This document shows positions 53,348 through 64,000 of a stretch of DNA of 64,000 nt, piece after piece. Each line of letters begins with the position of its first letter. Position 1 is the stretch's first letter. Both the position numbers and the translations under genes were made by a program. The stretch lies in contig BCHH01000007.1 in the NCBI GenBank assembly GCA_001599595.1, forward strand, positions 2,746,719 through 2,810,718, in the 5' to 3' direction. The notes under the pieces were generated by a model. It ran no database searches, was not told the origin of the DNA, and saw nothing but the letters and a program-made list of their open reading frames with translations. The DNA is from Beverwykella pulmonaria. Taxonomy: Eukaryota; Ascomycota; Dothideomycetes; Pleosporales; Melanommataceae.

Positions 53348-55517
53348 CTAGAAGGTATCTATTGCCCCAGAGAAGCTGGGAAAATACTGATCATCCAGAC
53401 CAAAACCAAGGGCATCGTATGCAGCATCGTCCCAAATGCCCCATGGAAAGCATTGCTCCAAAGGTATGCTTGTATGAGGGATTTCATCTGTCGATGCACT
53501 GCTCAAACCGTCCAGCATATCCGTCCCAGGGTAAGAGTCCATTGGTTCCATAGAGGTTGATGCGTTCACTGTATATTCCGGGTCTTGCTCGCGACCTCGC
53601 AGTTTCGATGCGGTCCAGATGGCGTTGTAGCTCAGCGAAGCTCCCATTCTGGTCTTGACCATCGTCTTGATGCGCTTCTGGCCGGGCACTACCGACCGAC
53701 CGAGTACCTCTATGGTACGCGCAGCGCGGAGCACTTCTTCCCTCGAAAGGAATTGCTTGAAAACCTCGTATACCACGGAGACCGCGTTGCGAGCAGCGTC
53801 CTGGTCGGCGCTGGAAATCGTTGGGGCGCAGTCGAGATATTTGAATAGGAACTGGCACGCATGAAACGCGAGTCTAAAGTGCTGCTTTGGGTGCGCCAGT
53901 AGCGGAGCGCCACCCTCTTCCGTTCTGGCGCAGGGCGGGTCGGCAATGCTGGCAAACCCCAAATGTTTTATCACTTTGATGAGTTCTAGAGCAGCGCCGT
54001 GGCCCTGTTGCAGGATTGTCGTGACGAAAGAGTCAGTGTCTGACCCCTTCCACTCTCCGAGCTCTTCATGGTCCGCCAACAAGAGACTGTGTGCGAGAAT
54101 ATACAGCTTAGCCCCTTGCAGATTAATCTCTGTCGCTCCGGACCAGACGTCTGCGAATCTCGTTTTTATTGCATTCAATTCTTGAATAAAGAAGTGCACA
54201 AGCGATAGTTGTGGGCCACTGATGGAAAGGTCGTCCAGGCTGGTAGTAGTACGAGCTACTTGACGTTGGATCTCGGTCATGGCGATGACTTCTCTTGCAG
54301 TCTCTCCCTCATAGAATTCGACGAGCCTCTGAAGAGAGGATGCAGAAGAAATATGAGGTCGCGTTCCATACCATGTACTCAGCCTACTTAGAGTCAGTCG
54401 AGGCAATATTACTGATGAATGATGTTTCGGCTCATACTGAGTACTTATTTGAAAGGCCTTCATCCAGGTTCTTCTCCGATATTTGGGATCGTAGAAACTG
54501 ACGGAGTGTTTTGCTCGGCGATGGCCAAACAAAACTTCATCTTCAAACTTGTCCAAGCCCATGTGCAATGCAGCGTTAACCACAAACCCGCTGTGCATCC
54601 AAGATGGGTCTTCTGATTGTGATCCAACCTCAAATGGCCATTGACAAATGATGAGCAAGGCCTGTAGATCTTTGAGGGCCTGCACAGGGCTGCTAAGAAG
54701 AGTTGATATTAGCAATCGAAACGGCTGTCGTAGCTTATTATACAGATGGGAGTGTCGGGGATGGTGTCGGCTTGTCGTAAACGCAATGGCCCAAAAGAGG
54801 GCCGGGCTGTCTTTGTGGAGCTTTTGGAGCGATATGACGGGTTCCAAAATGGGTAAATGGATGTAGTAGTATTTTTCGAACCTTGAGATATAAGCGACTG
54901 AGTCATGATATTGTGTGAAACAAGTCTCACTGTTTGTAGAGATCTAGGATGGCGTCTTGTTCAACGTCAACAGACCCTAATGCATAAGGTAGAAGGATTT
55001 GTCCTTCTGCAGGCGGCTCGAAGTCGAGCCATTTCTCTTGCGCCAATTGACTTTTCGGGCGACTGACGACCCGGGTCAAAGTATTGACCTGTTCAGTTCG
55101 AGAGCGAGCGTTTGTTCCGGATGAAACGCTACCTTGTATCTCTACGGGGCTCGGATGGATATTCTCGAATTGAGCTTGCAAAGTTTCCAATGAATCCACA
55201 ACCTGAGCTCCACTATGCGTCCCAGGGTGAGGTCCGATGCGACTAATTGACATTTAGCACTCCCACGTTGACTTTGACGACCACGAGGATGAACACCTTC
55301 TCGTATTGACCCTCTTGAAATTAGAATCCATCCTGCATTCCTGCTTCCTTGCGCTGCACCTGGAACAAGGCGCTGGATACTTTTCTCGAGTATCGCATCG
55401 CAACTATCCGTATCAACATTGTTCAACCCGAGCTTGGAGGGCATTCACCTTTGCTTGCCGACACGATGTACAGGATTTTGCCCTGCTTTTCTTCGATACT
55501 GCAGGGAGAGCTTCCAT
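53348..55517 (-). CDS. Zn2Cys6 fungal transcription factor
   Basis: Exons 55517-55449, 55403-55297, 55242-54931 and 54881-53348 give 673 residues. The zinc cluster is split by the first intron: SCTSCRQAK then LRCDTREKYPAPCSRC and SARKQECR, giving C-x2-C-x6-C-x9-C-x2-C-x6-C at about residues 16-46. A linker and a short coiled segment (VVDSLETLQAQFENIH) follow. The middle region starts LDLYKQFEKYYYIHLPILEPV and runs through TLLSSPVQALKDLQALLIICQWPF and WMHSGFVVNAALHMGL, typical of the fungal-specific transcription factor domain. The C-terminus is acidic/aromatic (WDDAAYDALGFGLDDQYFP) and may activate. The start MEALPAVSKKSRAK was chosen because upstream frame is non-conserved. Targets unknown; the nearest gene upstream is a secreted FAD oxidase 2.1 kb away. 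Confidence 0.9.
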
Positions 55518-57590
55518 TGGGTACCTAATCCAACCTAGCTTGGAAGGGTTCAAAATAGGCGCAATTAGGAAACCTCGTGCCTTTATGAGTCTTTGACGTA
55601 GTGCGGTCTTATAAGAAGGTACTGCGCCTCGGATGCGTGCGCACCCTGCCAATGCCCCTGCTGCCAAGCCTCTGGGTCGCATGCGGCTAGTACTTGTCTT
55701 CACTTGTCTTACTCCTCAATCTAGCTGGAAAGACCTCAAGAAGACCATATCTATTGATTTTGTCGATTCCACAAATCACTCAAAGGAAACCAGAGGAATT
55801 AACGTCTGTGGAGTCCTCGCAATCCGGCTAGTTGTCGTATGGAATAAGATCTAAAGTATCCGACTGCTGAATGGAGTAACCTCAGAGTGAGGGTTTCTGT
55901 AGATTAGCCTTGGAATCCCACTCGAGGAGGATTGATTGAAGATTTGTAAGCCCAGGACGCCTACCGTCACGTGGACTAATCATGTTAGATGTTACATATA
56001 CACATCAGCCGTACACATCATTCTACACCACAGTACAACAGTACATCAATGTCAAACACTTTACACACACAAATATCCTACTTACAGGTTTAGATCGAGG
56101 TAGGCACCTGGTGGTGGTACAAATGCCCGATGTCTCTGAATTGACTCTCCTCATGTTTAAGGGAAGGTTCGTCGCCGGTGCCACGAATAGAATTCTAAGT
56201 CCGTCTTCGCTGTTCAAGAAGCTAATCATTAAGCTAGATGTCAACTAAAAAGAGGGTAGATTGTTTGATTTGCAGATAATCTCATGTCGAGACAAGATGT
56301 AATATGTCTTCTCTCAATTCAGGGGTGACTATCCGTTAACGCTCATGTTCCGCCTTCAGCTTCTCCTTCATCTCTTCTCACCTCTCATCTCTCATCTCTT
56401 AATGATGTTAATTGTAGAATATGCTAATTGGCCCAAACAAGCTAGACACGCCGTGCTTGCTAGAGCTTTTCTTGTCCAAAGTCTCAACACTGTCTTTCAT
56501 CTCTGTTCTTTACTTAGGACTCTCTACAACTGGCGCCTAGCTTCCATCCTTGGCTGTTAGGGTCTTCATATTTTATGCGTTGACGATCTGTACTTTGTTT
56601 CATCGAGACCTGTGCTGCACTAAACTCTGATGCATTTGCTTGAACTAGAAACTGAAAATTGTCTCGAGTTCCACCATCGCTATAAGAATTTTAAATACTT
56701 CCGCTATACATCTTCTCGACCTCGCGAAGCGAACTGGCTCGGTTGAGAACATTATCAAGAGTGATGGAAACAATATTGCGGCCGGGGTTGCCAATTTCAA
56801 CGTGAAGACGGTGAAAAAGTAAAGATTGCGGATAGAAGAGGAGTCTCTGCCTATAAGGCACTAGCTGAACATATCACTATCTCAAATTATCAAATTGTAG
56901 CCTTAGGAATCATATCTTCAGTACCACGACACTGAGAATTAGTCATTGTAAAGATAGAATGCATACATGTGAATAATGCAGGTTGTTCCGCAGCTCTAGT
57001 TTAACGGAAGAGCGGGAGAACTTTAAGAAAGAGTAGTGAGACATGGCTTTGCAAGAGCGTGATTGGCTCGCAGCTGAATTCGCAGTCCGAATTGCAATTT
57101 TCGCAGTTCCGAACTGCGGCTTTCGCAATTCGCATATGAATTGCGAAGTTGTCATGTCACTTCCCTGTTGCTGATGACAGAATGTCATGCATGTGCGTCT
57201 GCTTTGCCCTACTTAGGTGTGAATGTATACGTGTAAATAACCCCAGATTTCCTGATATGGAACTCACGTGGTGTAAATACGTACGCAAATCTAGGCCCCT
57301 TTCCCCCCGACTCAGAACCCCGACCGGTTGTTTTCATTCAAACCTTGCCTGTTGCTATTTTTTCATCCACGATCATATTATGATCTACAACTCCGACGTT
57401 AGCCCCTGGGAGGCATTGCTGATATATCCGTAAAATAACAAAATTATCATTTGACTGCGGTTGCCTGGTAGTGTGTGAGAGAACATATATATATCAAACT
57501 GCGAGATGCTTTCTAGATACTTACTCCTCTCATCTCACTTTATATTCATACCCTTAAAGCTTGCAGCCATAGCTCTGAGGTCCCGCGATC
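55518..57590. other. Divergent intergenic region with palindromes
   Basis: Between the Zn2Cys6 gene and the FAD oxidase gene. A short frame-like relic near 56700-56825 (plus strand, with NIIKSDGNNIAAGVANFNVKT) looks like a fragment of a protein but is AT-altered. Palindromes at 57090-57147 are listed separately. Other frames are not supported. Confidence 0.45.
57090..57147. repeat. Cluster of three palindromes
   Basis: aattgcaatt (57090-57099) is a perfect palindrome. cgcagttc (57102-57109) and gaactgcg (57111-57118) are inverted around one base. ttcgcaattc (57122-57131) and gaattgcgaa (57138-57147) are inverted around 6 bp. All share the word gcaatt or gcagtt. They lie 445 bp upstream of the FAD oxidase start codon. 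Confidence 0.7.
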
Positions 57591-59607
57591 ATGAAGACAC
57601 GATTCACAGGATCAAGTCTTCTCTCTCTCCTTCCATCCCTCCTCCTTGTTTATAGTTCATCGCCCCTCTCCCATGCCCAAGCCCAAAACAAAACCTGCAA
57701 ATCGACTCCCATCGATTCCACCTGGCCCAGCCTCTCTCAATGGGCCTCGCTTAATCAATCCCTCTCAGGCCGCCTATTACACCCCCTCCCTCCTGCATCA
57801 GCCTGCCATCCCTCCTTCCCTGACTTCAGCAACAGCACCTGCAACGAGATTAAGAATCAGTGGTCCAACTTCACATTCCACCAGAACAACCCTGTCAGCG
57901 TGGCGTGGAACAACATGAACAACGATTCCTGTCTCCCGAATGCATCGGTGGCGTGCAGTGAGCTAGGATATCCTGTATATGTGGTTAATGCATCATCGGC
58001 AGACGATATCAAGCTCACGGTGAATTTTGCAAGAGAGCATAACATCAGGTTGAATGTTAAGGCATCAGGACATGACTACTTGAGACGGTAAGCTGCGTGG
58101 TTCCGAGGTCAGAACATGGGAAGTGAGTAGCAGTATGACTGATTTGAGAAACATCTAGATCTACAGCGCCGTATTCCCTCTCAATTTGGACGCGATATAT
58201 GGTCGGGTACGAATTCCATGACACGTTCCAGCCACAGGGTTGCGATATCACGATCAACACCACGGCAGTGACTGGTGCGGCTGGTTCGTATGTCAAAGAT
58301 ATATATTACAACCTGGATCTGCACAACCAGACATGCGTCGATGGGTTGGGGGCGGAAGTTACCATGGGTGGATATCTGACTGGTGGTGGCCATAGTCCTA
58401 TCTCGCATATCTACGGGCTAGGCGCCGATCAGGTTTATGAGGTTGAAATAGTGACGCCGGCAGGAGAAATAGTCACAGCAAACGAGTGTCAGAATACAGA
58501 CCTGTTTTGGGCTGTTAGAGGGGTAAGCACCAAGTCATTATGGATCTTTGGAAGTAACACTAACATCTAAGGGTGGCGGGGGCACATTTGGCGTCCTAAC
58601 GAAAATCACCATTCGCACAATTCCAGCCACCCCGATCGCGGTATACGACTTCACTCTCGAAACAGCGCCAAACTCTTCGACCTACTGGGAAATCCTGTCC
58701 TACTTCTTAGCTCAATATCCCACCCTCTCTGCCACGAACATCTCGTCATACACGTATCTCTACGCCAACACGACCTCCGGCGATGGAGAAGCCGTCTCAT
58801 TATTCCAGGGCATCTTCGTGTTGCCCGACCCATCTTCGGCGAGTTTTTTGGCAGACATGTGGGCGCCGTTCTGGACCCATATTAATGAGACGTATCCTAA
58901 CCAGACAACGGTTAAAGTGGTATCGCAACTTTTGCCGAGCCTTCATGCTCTCTATGAGGAGTATGCCGATAACAGCGTTGCGGGAGTGGATAAGGTTGTT
59001 GGGTCTTGGCTTTTACCCCCAGAGACTCTGACAAATAATGAAGATTTTAGTGATGCGCTAAGGACTTTTATGGGGGATGCAGGGGCGAGGTTGTATATGA
59101 TATCTGGGAAAGGCGTCTGGGATGCGGTGCCGAGGGGTGGCAGTGATGCCGTTAACCCTGCTTGGAGAAAGGCATTGATTCATGCTGGTGAGTTGCTGAA
59201 CTGGGGTTGCAACTGTCCGAAGAAGGTGTAAACGATCTGACTCTGACACCTATACAGTGACTTCCCAAAACTGGACACCACTCAATGAGATGGAGCGAGC
59301 AGAAACAGAGTATAGCATCAACAAGGTCCAAACCGAGGCTTTACGACAACTGCTTCCCGAATCGGGAGCTTATGTTAACGAGGTATGGCTTCCAAGCCCC
59401 ACTCATTCTGTCTATCTGTGGAGCAGTTACTGACGAACTTAGGCATATATTAATGAACCAGATTTTCAGCGAGCGTTCTGGGGAACTAATTACGAAAGGT
59501 TGGCACAGATCAAAAAGGCCGTCGATCCAGACGACGTGTTTTGGTGTCATGTTTGTGTGGGGAGCGAGGGATGGAAGGAGGTTGGAGATTATTTATGTCG
59601 GGTTTGA
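57591..59607 (+). CDS. Secreted FAD-linked oxidoreductase, BBE/isoamyl-alcohol-oxidase type
   Basis: Exons 57591-58087, 58159-58522, 58572-59187, 59258-59382 and 59443-59607 give 588 residues. A signal peptide covers about residues 1-31 (hydrophobic LLSLLPSLLLVYSSS). The FAD-binding (PCMH) domain has VYVVNASSADDIKLTVNFAREHN, then KASGHDYLRRSTAP, whose His (about 161) should bind FAD covalently, and GGYLTGGGHSPISHIYGLGADQV. RGGGGGTFGVLTKITIRT continues it. The C-terminal berberine-bridge segment is complete: EPDFQRAFWGTNYERLAQIKKAVDPDDVFWCHVCVGSEGW. Many N-x-S/T sites fit secretion. Family members oxidise alcohols, sugars or alkaloid-like compounds; the substrate here is unknown. The second intron begins with GTAAGC, and joins keep phase. 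Confidence 0.93.
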
Positions 59608-60130
59608 TAAATTGAGAACAGGCGAAGGTCGAGCCATACTATGCTCGCAGCTCTAGGGCTGGCTTTGGCTTTAGGGACGAGCGAATCACAGCTTTATTTA
59701 TCTATAGCGGAACGCAATATGACTTCTAAGGTACAAGTTGTTAGCAATTCGAACGAGGCCTGTGATATGTATCCATTGAGTTCGTCCACCTGTTAAAGTC
59801 CTTGACAATCACGTGCTCAGCCAGCTGGCAGAAGGTCTGATCTCTGATTGACTGTCGCACTGAACGCTCGTGTGGTTGACACCGCTTTCGTCTAAACGGT
59901 CAGCGCGCCATTCTGGCTCCTTAAAGGGTTATCCCCGTGGGGTTATTCCGTTATTTTCATCCCAAACACAGCTATCGCAGCCAGATTTGCCGTTCCATAT
60001 GCAGCTCATAAATTCGTGTACACACGTCAAGAGCATGCTTGATGCCCTATCACCTGATTTTGCTTCTCCACTCGCATATCTCTGCAACAAGGGAGAATGT
60101 GAGAACAGCTTAAGAGGGTGAGGGCGTATA
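59608..60130. other. Intergenic region
   Basis: Three-prime flank of the FAD oxidase gene. The plus frame at 59870-60121 has no protein-like features. Confidence 0.45.
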
Positions 60131-60703
60131 TTAGTGAGGGGATCTCTTGCACAGGCTTGGAGAGAATTTTGGATGAACGAGTGGCTTTGGGGTGGGGGTG
60201 GAATGGGCGTAATAGAGTGAGGTTTGTCCTTGGTTGTAAGATCCAGACCGTGTACGCGTGGGTGGGAGGAGGGATTGGCGGAGTGCCAGTGCGCGTTGTT
60301 GGTTGTGGGGGTTACTTTGGGGTATATTCCCAGGTGGGATATGGCTCTGAGCATCTTTTCTGGGCTGGCTATGCTGGATGTGAGACTTGGCGGGGCTGTG
60401 GATTGAGTGGAATGCAGGGGAGGGCTCGCTGGAGGTGGATTTGCTGTTCAAACCCTCGGAATTTTGGATATTCGAGTCATCTTCGTTAGTGTTATGTGGG
60501 ACTCCTTCGCCATTGGTTGTCGAAACTTGTTCATTTTTGACCTTGGTGATAGCTTTGCCTTCAGAATTAATAAGTCCCTCGACCGTATCCCCATTTTTAC
60601 ACTCTTTGTAAACGGGGAGCGTCTTAGGTATAGTATCTTACAATACAGGATCCGTAGCAGCGAGAAGTTCTCGCACCCTCCAAATATTCTTCAACGTCGT
60701 CAT
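60131..60703 (-). CDS. Possible small gene, 175 residues, unrecognised
   Basis: A tentative two-exon model (60703-60647 and 60601-60131) starts MTTLKNIWRVRELLAATDP and continues CKNGDTVEGLINSEGKAITKV before a long polar, Ser/Pro/His-rich region. The first 45 residues look protein-like; the rest could be leader or 3' UTR, and an alternative minus frame (60354-59929) competes for the second half. The donor is GTATTG and the acceptor AAAGAG, neither strong. No domain recognised. Confidence 0.3.
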
Positions 60704-61984
60704 CCGCCCCTCCTCTTTTTATGCGTCGAGTAGCCCTAGAACTAGAAGCTGCAAAATCACGCTCCGTCGTCTCTCTCTCTCTCTACCACTCAGCCATTAC
60801 TCTCACTCTTCACCTAATTATAATCGAAAGCCCGATCCGCCACCACCTTTAGCCTCACTCTCTTCGACCCCAGTCGCGAACCCTGCGTTGCGTTATTCTG
60901 GAGCGCTTCCCACTCCTCTTTTTTGCTATTCCCCTACCTCGAAGGGTGCTCAGAGTCCGCAAGATACCCCTCTCCCAGGATCATCTTCTCATCTGCTCTC
61001 TGCTTTCCCTTCATCCTCGGTTATATGCTCACCACAGAAGAAGGACTAGAGCGTTGGCGCGCTCTATTGTATATATCGAATTTGTATTTTAGGCGCTGGA
61101 GAATGGACGGCATGTCCTCGCACGCTGGGGAAAGGGGTCTGAAAAGTACATATGTGTTGCTATTACGAAGATAGAAGTCATGGGCGTATGAAGAAAGGTG
61201 GAGAACTGTGAAATGTGGTATTGAATTCGCCAGTGTGTTGATATGTAGAAATACGCGTGTATTGCGGTGAAGTGCTATAGAGAAAGGGACTTGACTTGAA
61301 TGCAAGAAGAAAGAGAAGGCTAAGAAATGGGAATCATTCTGCGAACTCCGCGTTGGAGTGTGAAGCTTGATAGGTCCAGGTGTGAGGAAAATCCATTATC
61401 TCTGGCGGTTCGGTGGTTGGTGAGCTGGCGCGTTGCCAGTGATGGCATGACCAACTATGAGAGCAAACGACGTGAAAGGGTTGCAAGATATGACACTGCA
61501 AGAAGCGCTTCGATTTTTGCCGAATTCATGATGGAGATATGTTGACTGAACGAGCCAAGAGATGATATTACCGTGGGGTTACGATGTCGTCGTAAAGGAT
61601 GAAAATACAGATAGAAAACGAGGTGAACTAACTTGGTGGGAAACTTTGAAGATGAGGAGAACTAGCTTGATCACGAAGTGCCTGGTGGATAACAGAAGTT
61701 GAATGTACCAGATAGTATTTCTATAAGTAGTGGTTTATCACTAATAATCGCGCATATAAAATAGTACATGCAGCGCCTATGTCTTGTGAATAGACTTACA
61801 GTAATTAACCTTAAGACCAAAGCCACAATCTTGTTGGATACGCCATGCCAACCAATAAAACCCCCACCAAGCTCCATAGCTATGCAGTTAAAAGAAAGTT
61901 TCGAGAACCCCATCCCATCCCCGTCCAGGTATGCCGTGTATCCATGGGTCAGAACTCCGAAAAGACATCATCAGGCCCGACTGC
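60704..61984. other. Intergenic region
   Basis: Contains a short (TC)n run near 60770-60783. Frames on both strands between 60900 and 61900 lack features. Three-prime flank of spt2 is at the right end. Confidence 0.45.
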
Positions 61985-63296
61985 TTAGAATCTCTTCTTC
62001 TGAGCGGCTGCCTTGTTCATTGCCGCCAATTTCTGCTTCAGTTCTAGCTTCTTTTTCTTGTGTTCATTCTCCTCTTTCAAAGCCAGGGCATCCTCCATCT
62101 TGGCAGCTTTGAGGGCTTCCTCCTCTTCATTCTCCATGTCCCATGGGTTGGCCTCCATATCAGACGAGACATCTGATTCATAGTCATCTTCCTCCTCCTC
62201 CTCCTCCTCATCCATGTCATCGTCCGACCAACTCTTATATCCTCCATAACGGCCCTGGCCCACCCTTGCTTTGGTTTTTGCCGCGGATGATCCTCCAACT
62301 TTGCCAGTTGCGGTAGAGGGAGTACTTGTTGGTCTTGCAGTTCCTTTATAGCCAATCTCTACGGGTTTTTTAGCGGGCCGAGCCGTTCCTTGATAGCCCA
62401 AATCCGCAGGCTTCCGTTTCTCCTTATTGACCTCGCGTTTGACGTCCGTAGCCCTTCCAGAACCGGCCAGACTTGGTTTCTTCCCCTTGGCCTCTGCCTT
62501 CTCTTGAGCTTTGAGTTTTTCAATCTGTTTCTTGGACATGAACTTAGGGGCTTCGTGCTTGATTGGAGGAGCAACTGGTTTGCTTTGTTGTGCTTGTGCT
62601 GCCTTCTGCAGCAATGCTGCGTAGCCCGCTTTTGATTTCGAGACAGGAGCGGTCCCGGAGGCACCTGCAGCTGCTGCCGCTCTGGGAGCAGCAGTAGGAG
62701 CAGTCGGTTTAGCGGATGCACTTTGAGTACGGGCCGCCGGACTGGGCTTCTTCGCAATTGTACTGATAGGCCTCGCCGCACCATGTCCACCATTTGCTGC
62801 AGTTCCCCGATATGGTGCTACATTCACTGGAGCAGCAGCTTTCGGTTTCATGTCACCAGGTGCCGGGGCTGCTCGGGTAGGCAGGATTGCTCGGTCGGTT
62901 TGAGCGGGGGCATCCTTCCGTTGCACTTTAGCTTGGCCACCATCCGGCTGGCCTTCTGCCTTGCGTTTCAGAGGCTGGCTTTGTGGTGTTCCGTTGGCGC
63001 CTGGCGCTGAGCGTTGGACCGGTTTGGGCGTGTTGGCATTCGGCGTTTGCCTGCTGGGTTGCGCAGAGAACTGCTTTGCTGCAGTTGGGTCGATTGAAGA
63101 AAGGATGTTGTTCAGTAACTGCAGATTTGAAGTCAGCATATTGCACCTTGCCAGCCACACCGGACGGAGCAGAGATCGGGCCCCCTCTTTGCCCGAAGCC
63201 AAAGACGCCCGCGATAGAGCAACAAGGCCGACCAGACTCTCCTCCGTTCGGTTGTATGCGCCGGGGTGTGGAAGTAGCTCAGTGACTCACACTCAT
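61985..63296 (-). CDS. spt2: SPT2-like chromatin protein (histone chaperone)
   Basis: Exons 63296-63291 and 63118-61985 give 379 residues; exon 1 would be only ATGAGT, so the protein starts MSLLNNILSSIDPTAAKQF, which resembles the N-terminus of fungal SPT2 proteins. The middle is Ala/Pro/Lys-rich and disordered; FMSKKQIEKLKAQEKAEAKG is a basic helix, and GYQGTARP/GYKGTARP repeats follow. The C-terminal SPT2 region is clear: RVGQGRYGGYKSWSDDDMDEEEEEEEDD, then SDMEANPWDMENEEEEALKAAKMEDALALKEENEHKKKKLELKQKLA. This region binds H3-H4 in known members. SPT2 acts during transcription elongation to recycle histones. If the tiny first exon is wrong, another ATG within the open upstream frame would be used. 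Confidence 0.85.
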
Positions 63297-63778
63297 TTTG
63301 AAGGCGCCAATCTGGGGGTGGTTGACTCAGTATCGTAATGAGGCCGTCGCACACAGGTTGCAGCGCAAGTTCATACTTTCGGGGAAACGAGTTGTTGGAA
63401 GAATGAAGAGAGGGAGAGCGGAGTGGACGCGGAGAGGCGGGGGACGAGGGCGTTATATAGAGGATGCGCTGTGAATTGGGGAGTGGGTGGCGCGGCGATG
63501 AACGGGGTTTTGACCTGGCTGTCACGTGTCCCTACCAAGAATTGCGCAAGCTGGCTAGAACTGATTTGGCCTCGCCTCGCCTCCCGCCATCCCACCACGA
63601 ATTTTGTTTGAGTGTGAGACTTTCGCTTCCCTCAAGTACCCACGACACGAACTTGAAGCTCACAGTCTCCGTTCAACGGCAAGTTTCCTCCCACTTGTGT
63701 AAATACACACCACTAATTTACGCAGGTTAAATCGATTGTGCTCCTGTTCATTCCCGACTACATCTACCAACCTTCAAA
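63297..63778. promoter_or_regulatory. Shared divergent promoter of spt2 and the P2 gene
   Basis: 482 bp between the start codons. A CACGTG box lies at about 63523-63528. A C/T-rich tract and a possible 5'-UTR intron precede the P2 ATG, as is common for ribosomal protein genes. Confidence 0.5.
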
Positions 63779-64000
63779 ATGAAGCACCTCGCAGCATACC
63801 TTCTCCTCGGCTTGGGCGGAAACACCTCCCCCTCTGCCTCCGACATCAAGGTGAGAGCCCTTAGATTGAAATCGCGAGATGGTTTACTGATGCAATAGCT
63901 AGAGCGTCCTCGAATCCGTCGGTATTGAGGCCGACAGCGATCGTCTCGAGAAGCTCATCAGTGAGCTCAAGGGCAAGGATATTAACGACGTATGAATATG
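63779..64000 (+). CDS. rpp2: 60S acidic ribosomal protein P2, partial at right edge
   Basis: Exons 63779-63850 and 63903-63989, then a donor (gtatga) at 63990 and the window end. The visible protein is [53 protein letters not shown], which is the dimerisation domain of P2 with its normal spacing. P2 forms the ribosome stalk with P0 and P1 and recruits elongation factors. The acceptor must be the second AG (ctag before AGCGTCC): the first would give CTA GAG and a frameshift. The Gly/Ala hinge and acidic tail lie outside the window. Confidence 0.95.

Noticed and set aside
54360..54430. Extra intron in exon 4 of the Zn2Cys6 gene
   Set aside because: A gtactc donor and aagtag acceptor exist, but splicing them gives a stop; the unspliced frame stays open.

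Overview
The window looks like a gene-dense chromosome arm of a filamentous ascomycete (Pezizomycotina, most likely Dothideomycetes; the class is an inference). Introns are mostly 40-70 bp with GT...AG ends and a CTAAC/CTGAC branch site shortly before the acceptor. The gene set is fungal: TAF7, Rpb7, mitochondrial Atp1, vacuolar DapB, Spt2, ribosomal P2, a Zn2Cys6 factor, a HET-domain gene and an MNN10-type mannosyltransferase. Several relics carry C-to-T-like stops or very AT-rich stretches, as expected from repeat-induced point mutation (RIP). I assembled exon models by hand; every model given as spliced keeps one open frame and a total length divisible by three.

Layout. 1-10 kb: an incomplete membrane protein with 29-residue repeats, an MNN10-family (GT34) subunit, a C-terminally anchored disordered protein and a tRNA-Ser(GCT). 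10-14 kb: a decayed DHA2-type MFS transporter and an intact five-exon metallo-beta-lactamase-fold lactonase-like enzyme. 14-22 kb: an unknown disordered protein, a C2H2-like regulator and a flavin monooxygenase. 22.9-34.2 kb is an accessory region: a 514-bp MITE with TAA target duplication, a palindromic repeat pair, a short protein with an NLR-type N-terminal domain, a HET-domain pseudogene, a decayed alpha/beta hydrolase, an intact HNH-domain protein and an EHT1/YheT-like esterase. 35-51 kb is mostly conserved housekeeping: a histone-fold (Bromo_TP/TAF3-like) gene divergent from TAF7, NAD(P)H-hydrate dehydratase, DapB, Rpb7 divergent from an Mpo1-like dioxygenase, and Atp1, with a broken 2-oxoglutarate oxygenase between. 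51-62 kb: AT-rich relics, a Zn2Cys6 regulator and a secreted FAD oxidase. 62-64 kb: Spt2 divergent from P2, which runs off the right edge.

Three divergent pairs of general gene-expression or housekeeping genes (Bromo_TP/TAF7, Rpb7/Mpo1, Spt2/P2) suggest shared promoters. I see no convincing biosynthetic cluster, CRISPR array or wholly new system. The best leads are the decayed incompatibility/NLR neighbourhood with its MITE, the lactonase-like gene, and the repeat and palindrome structures listed as findings.
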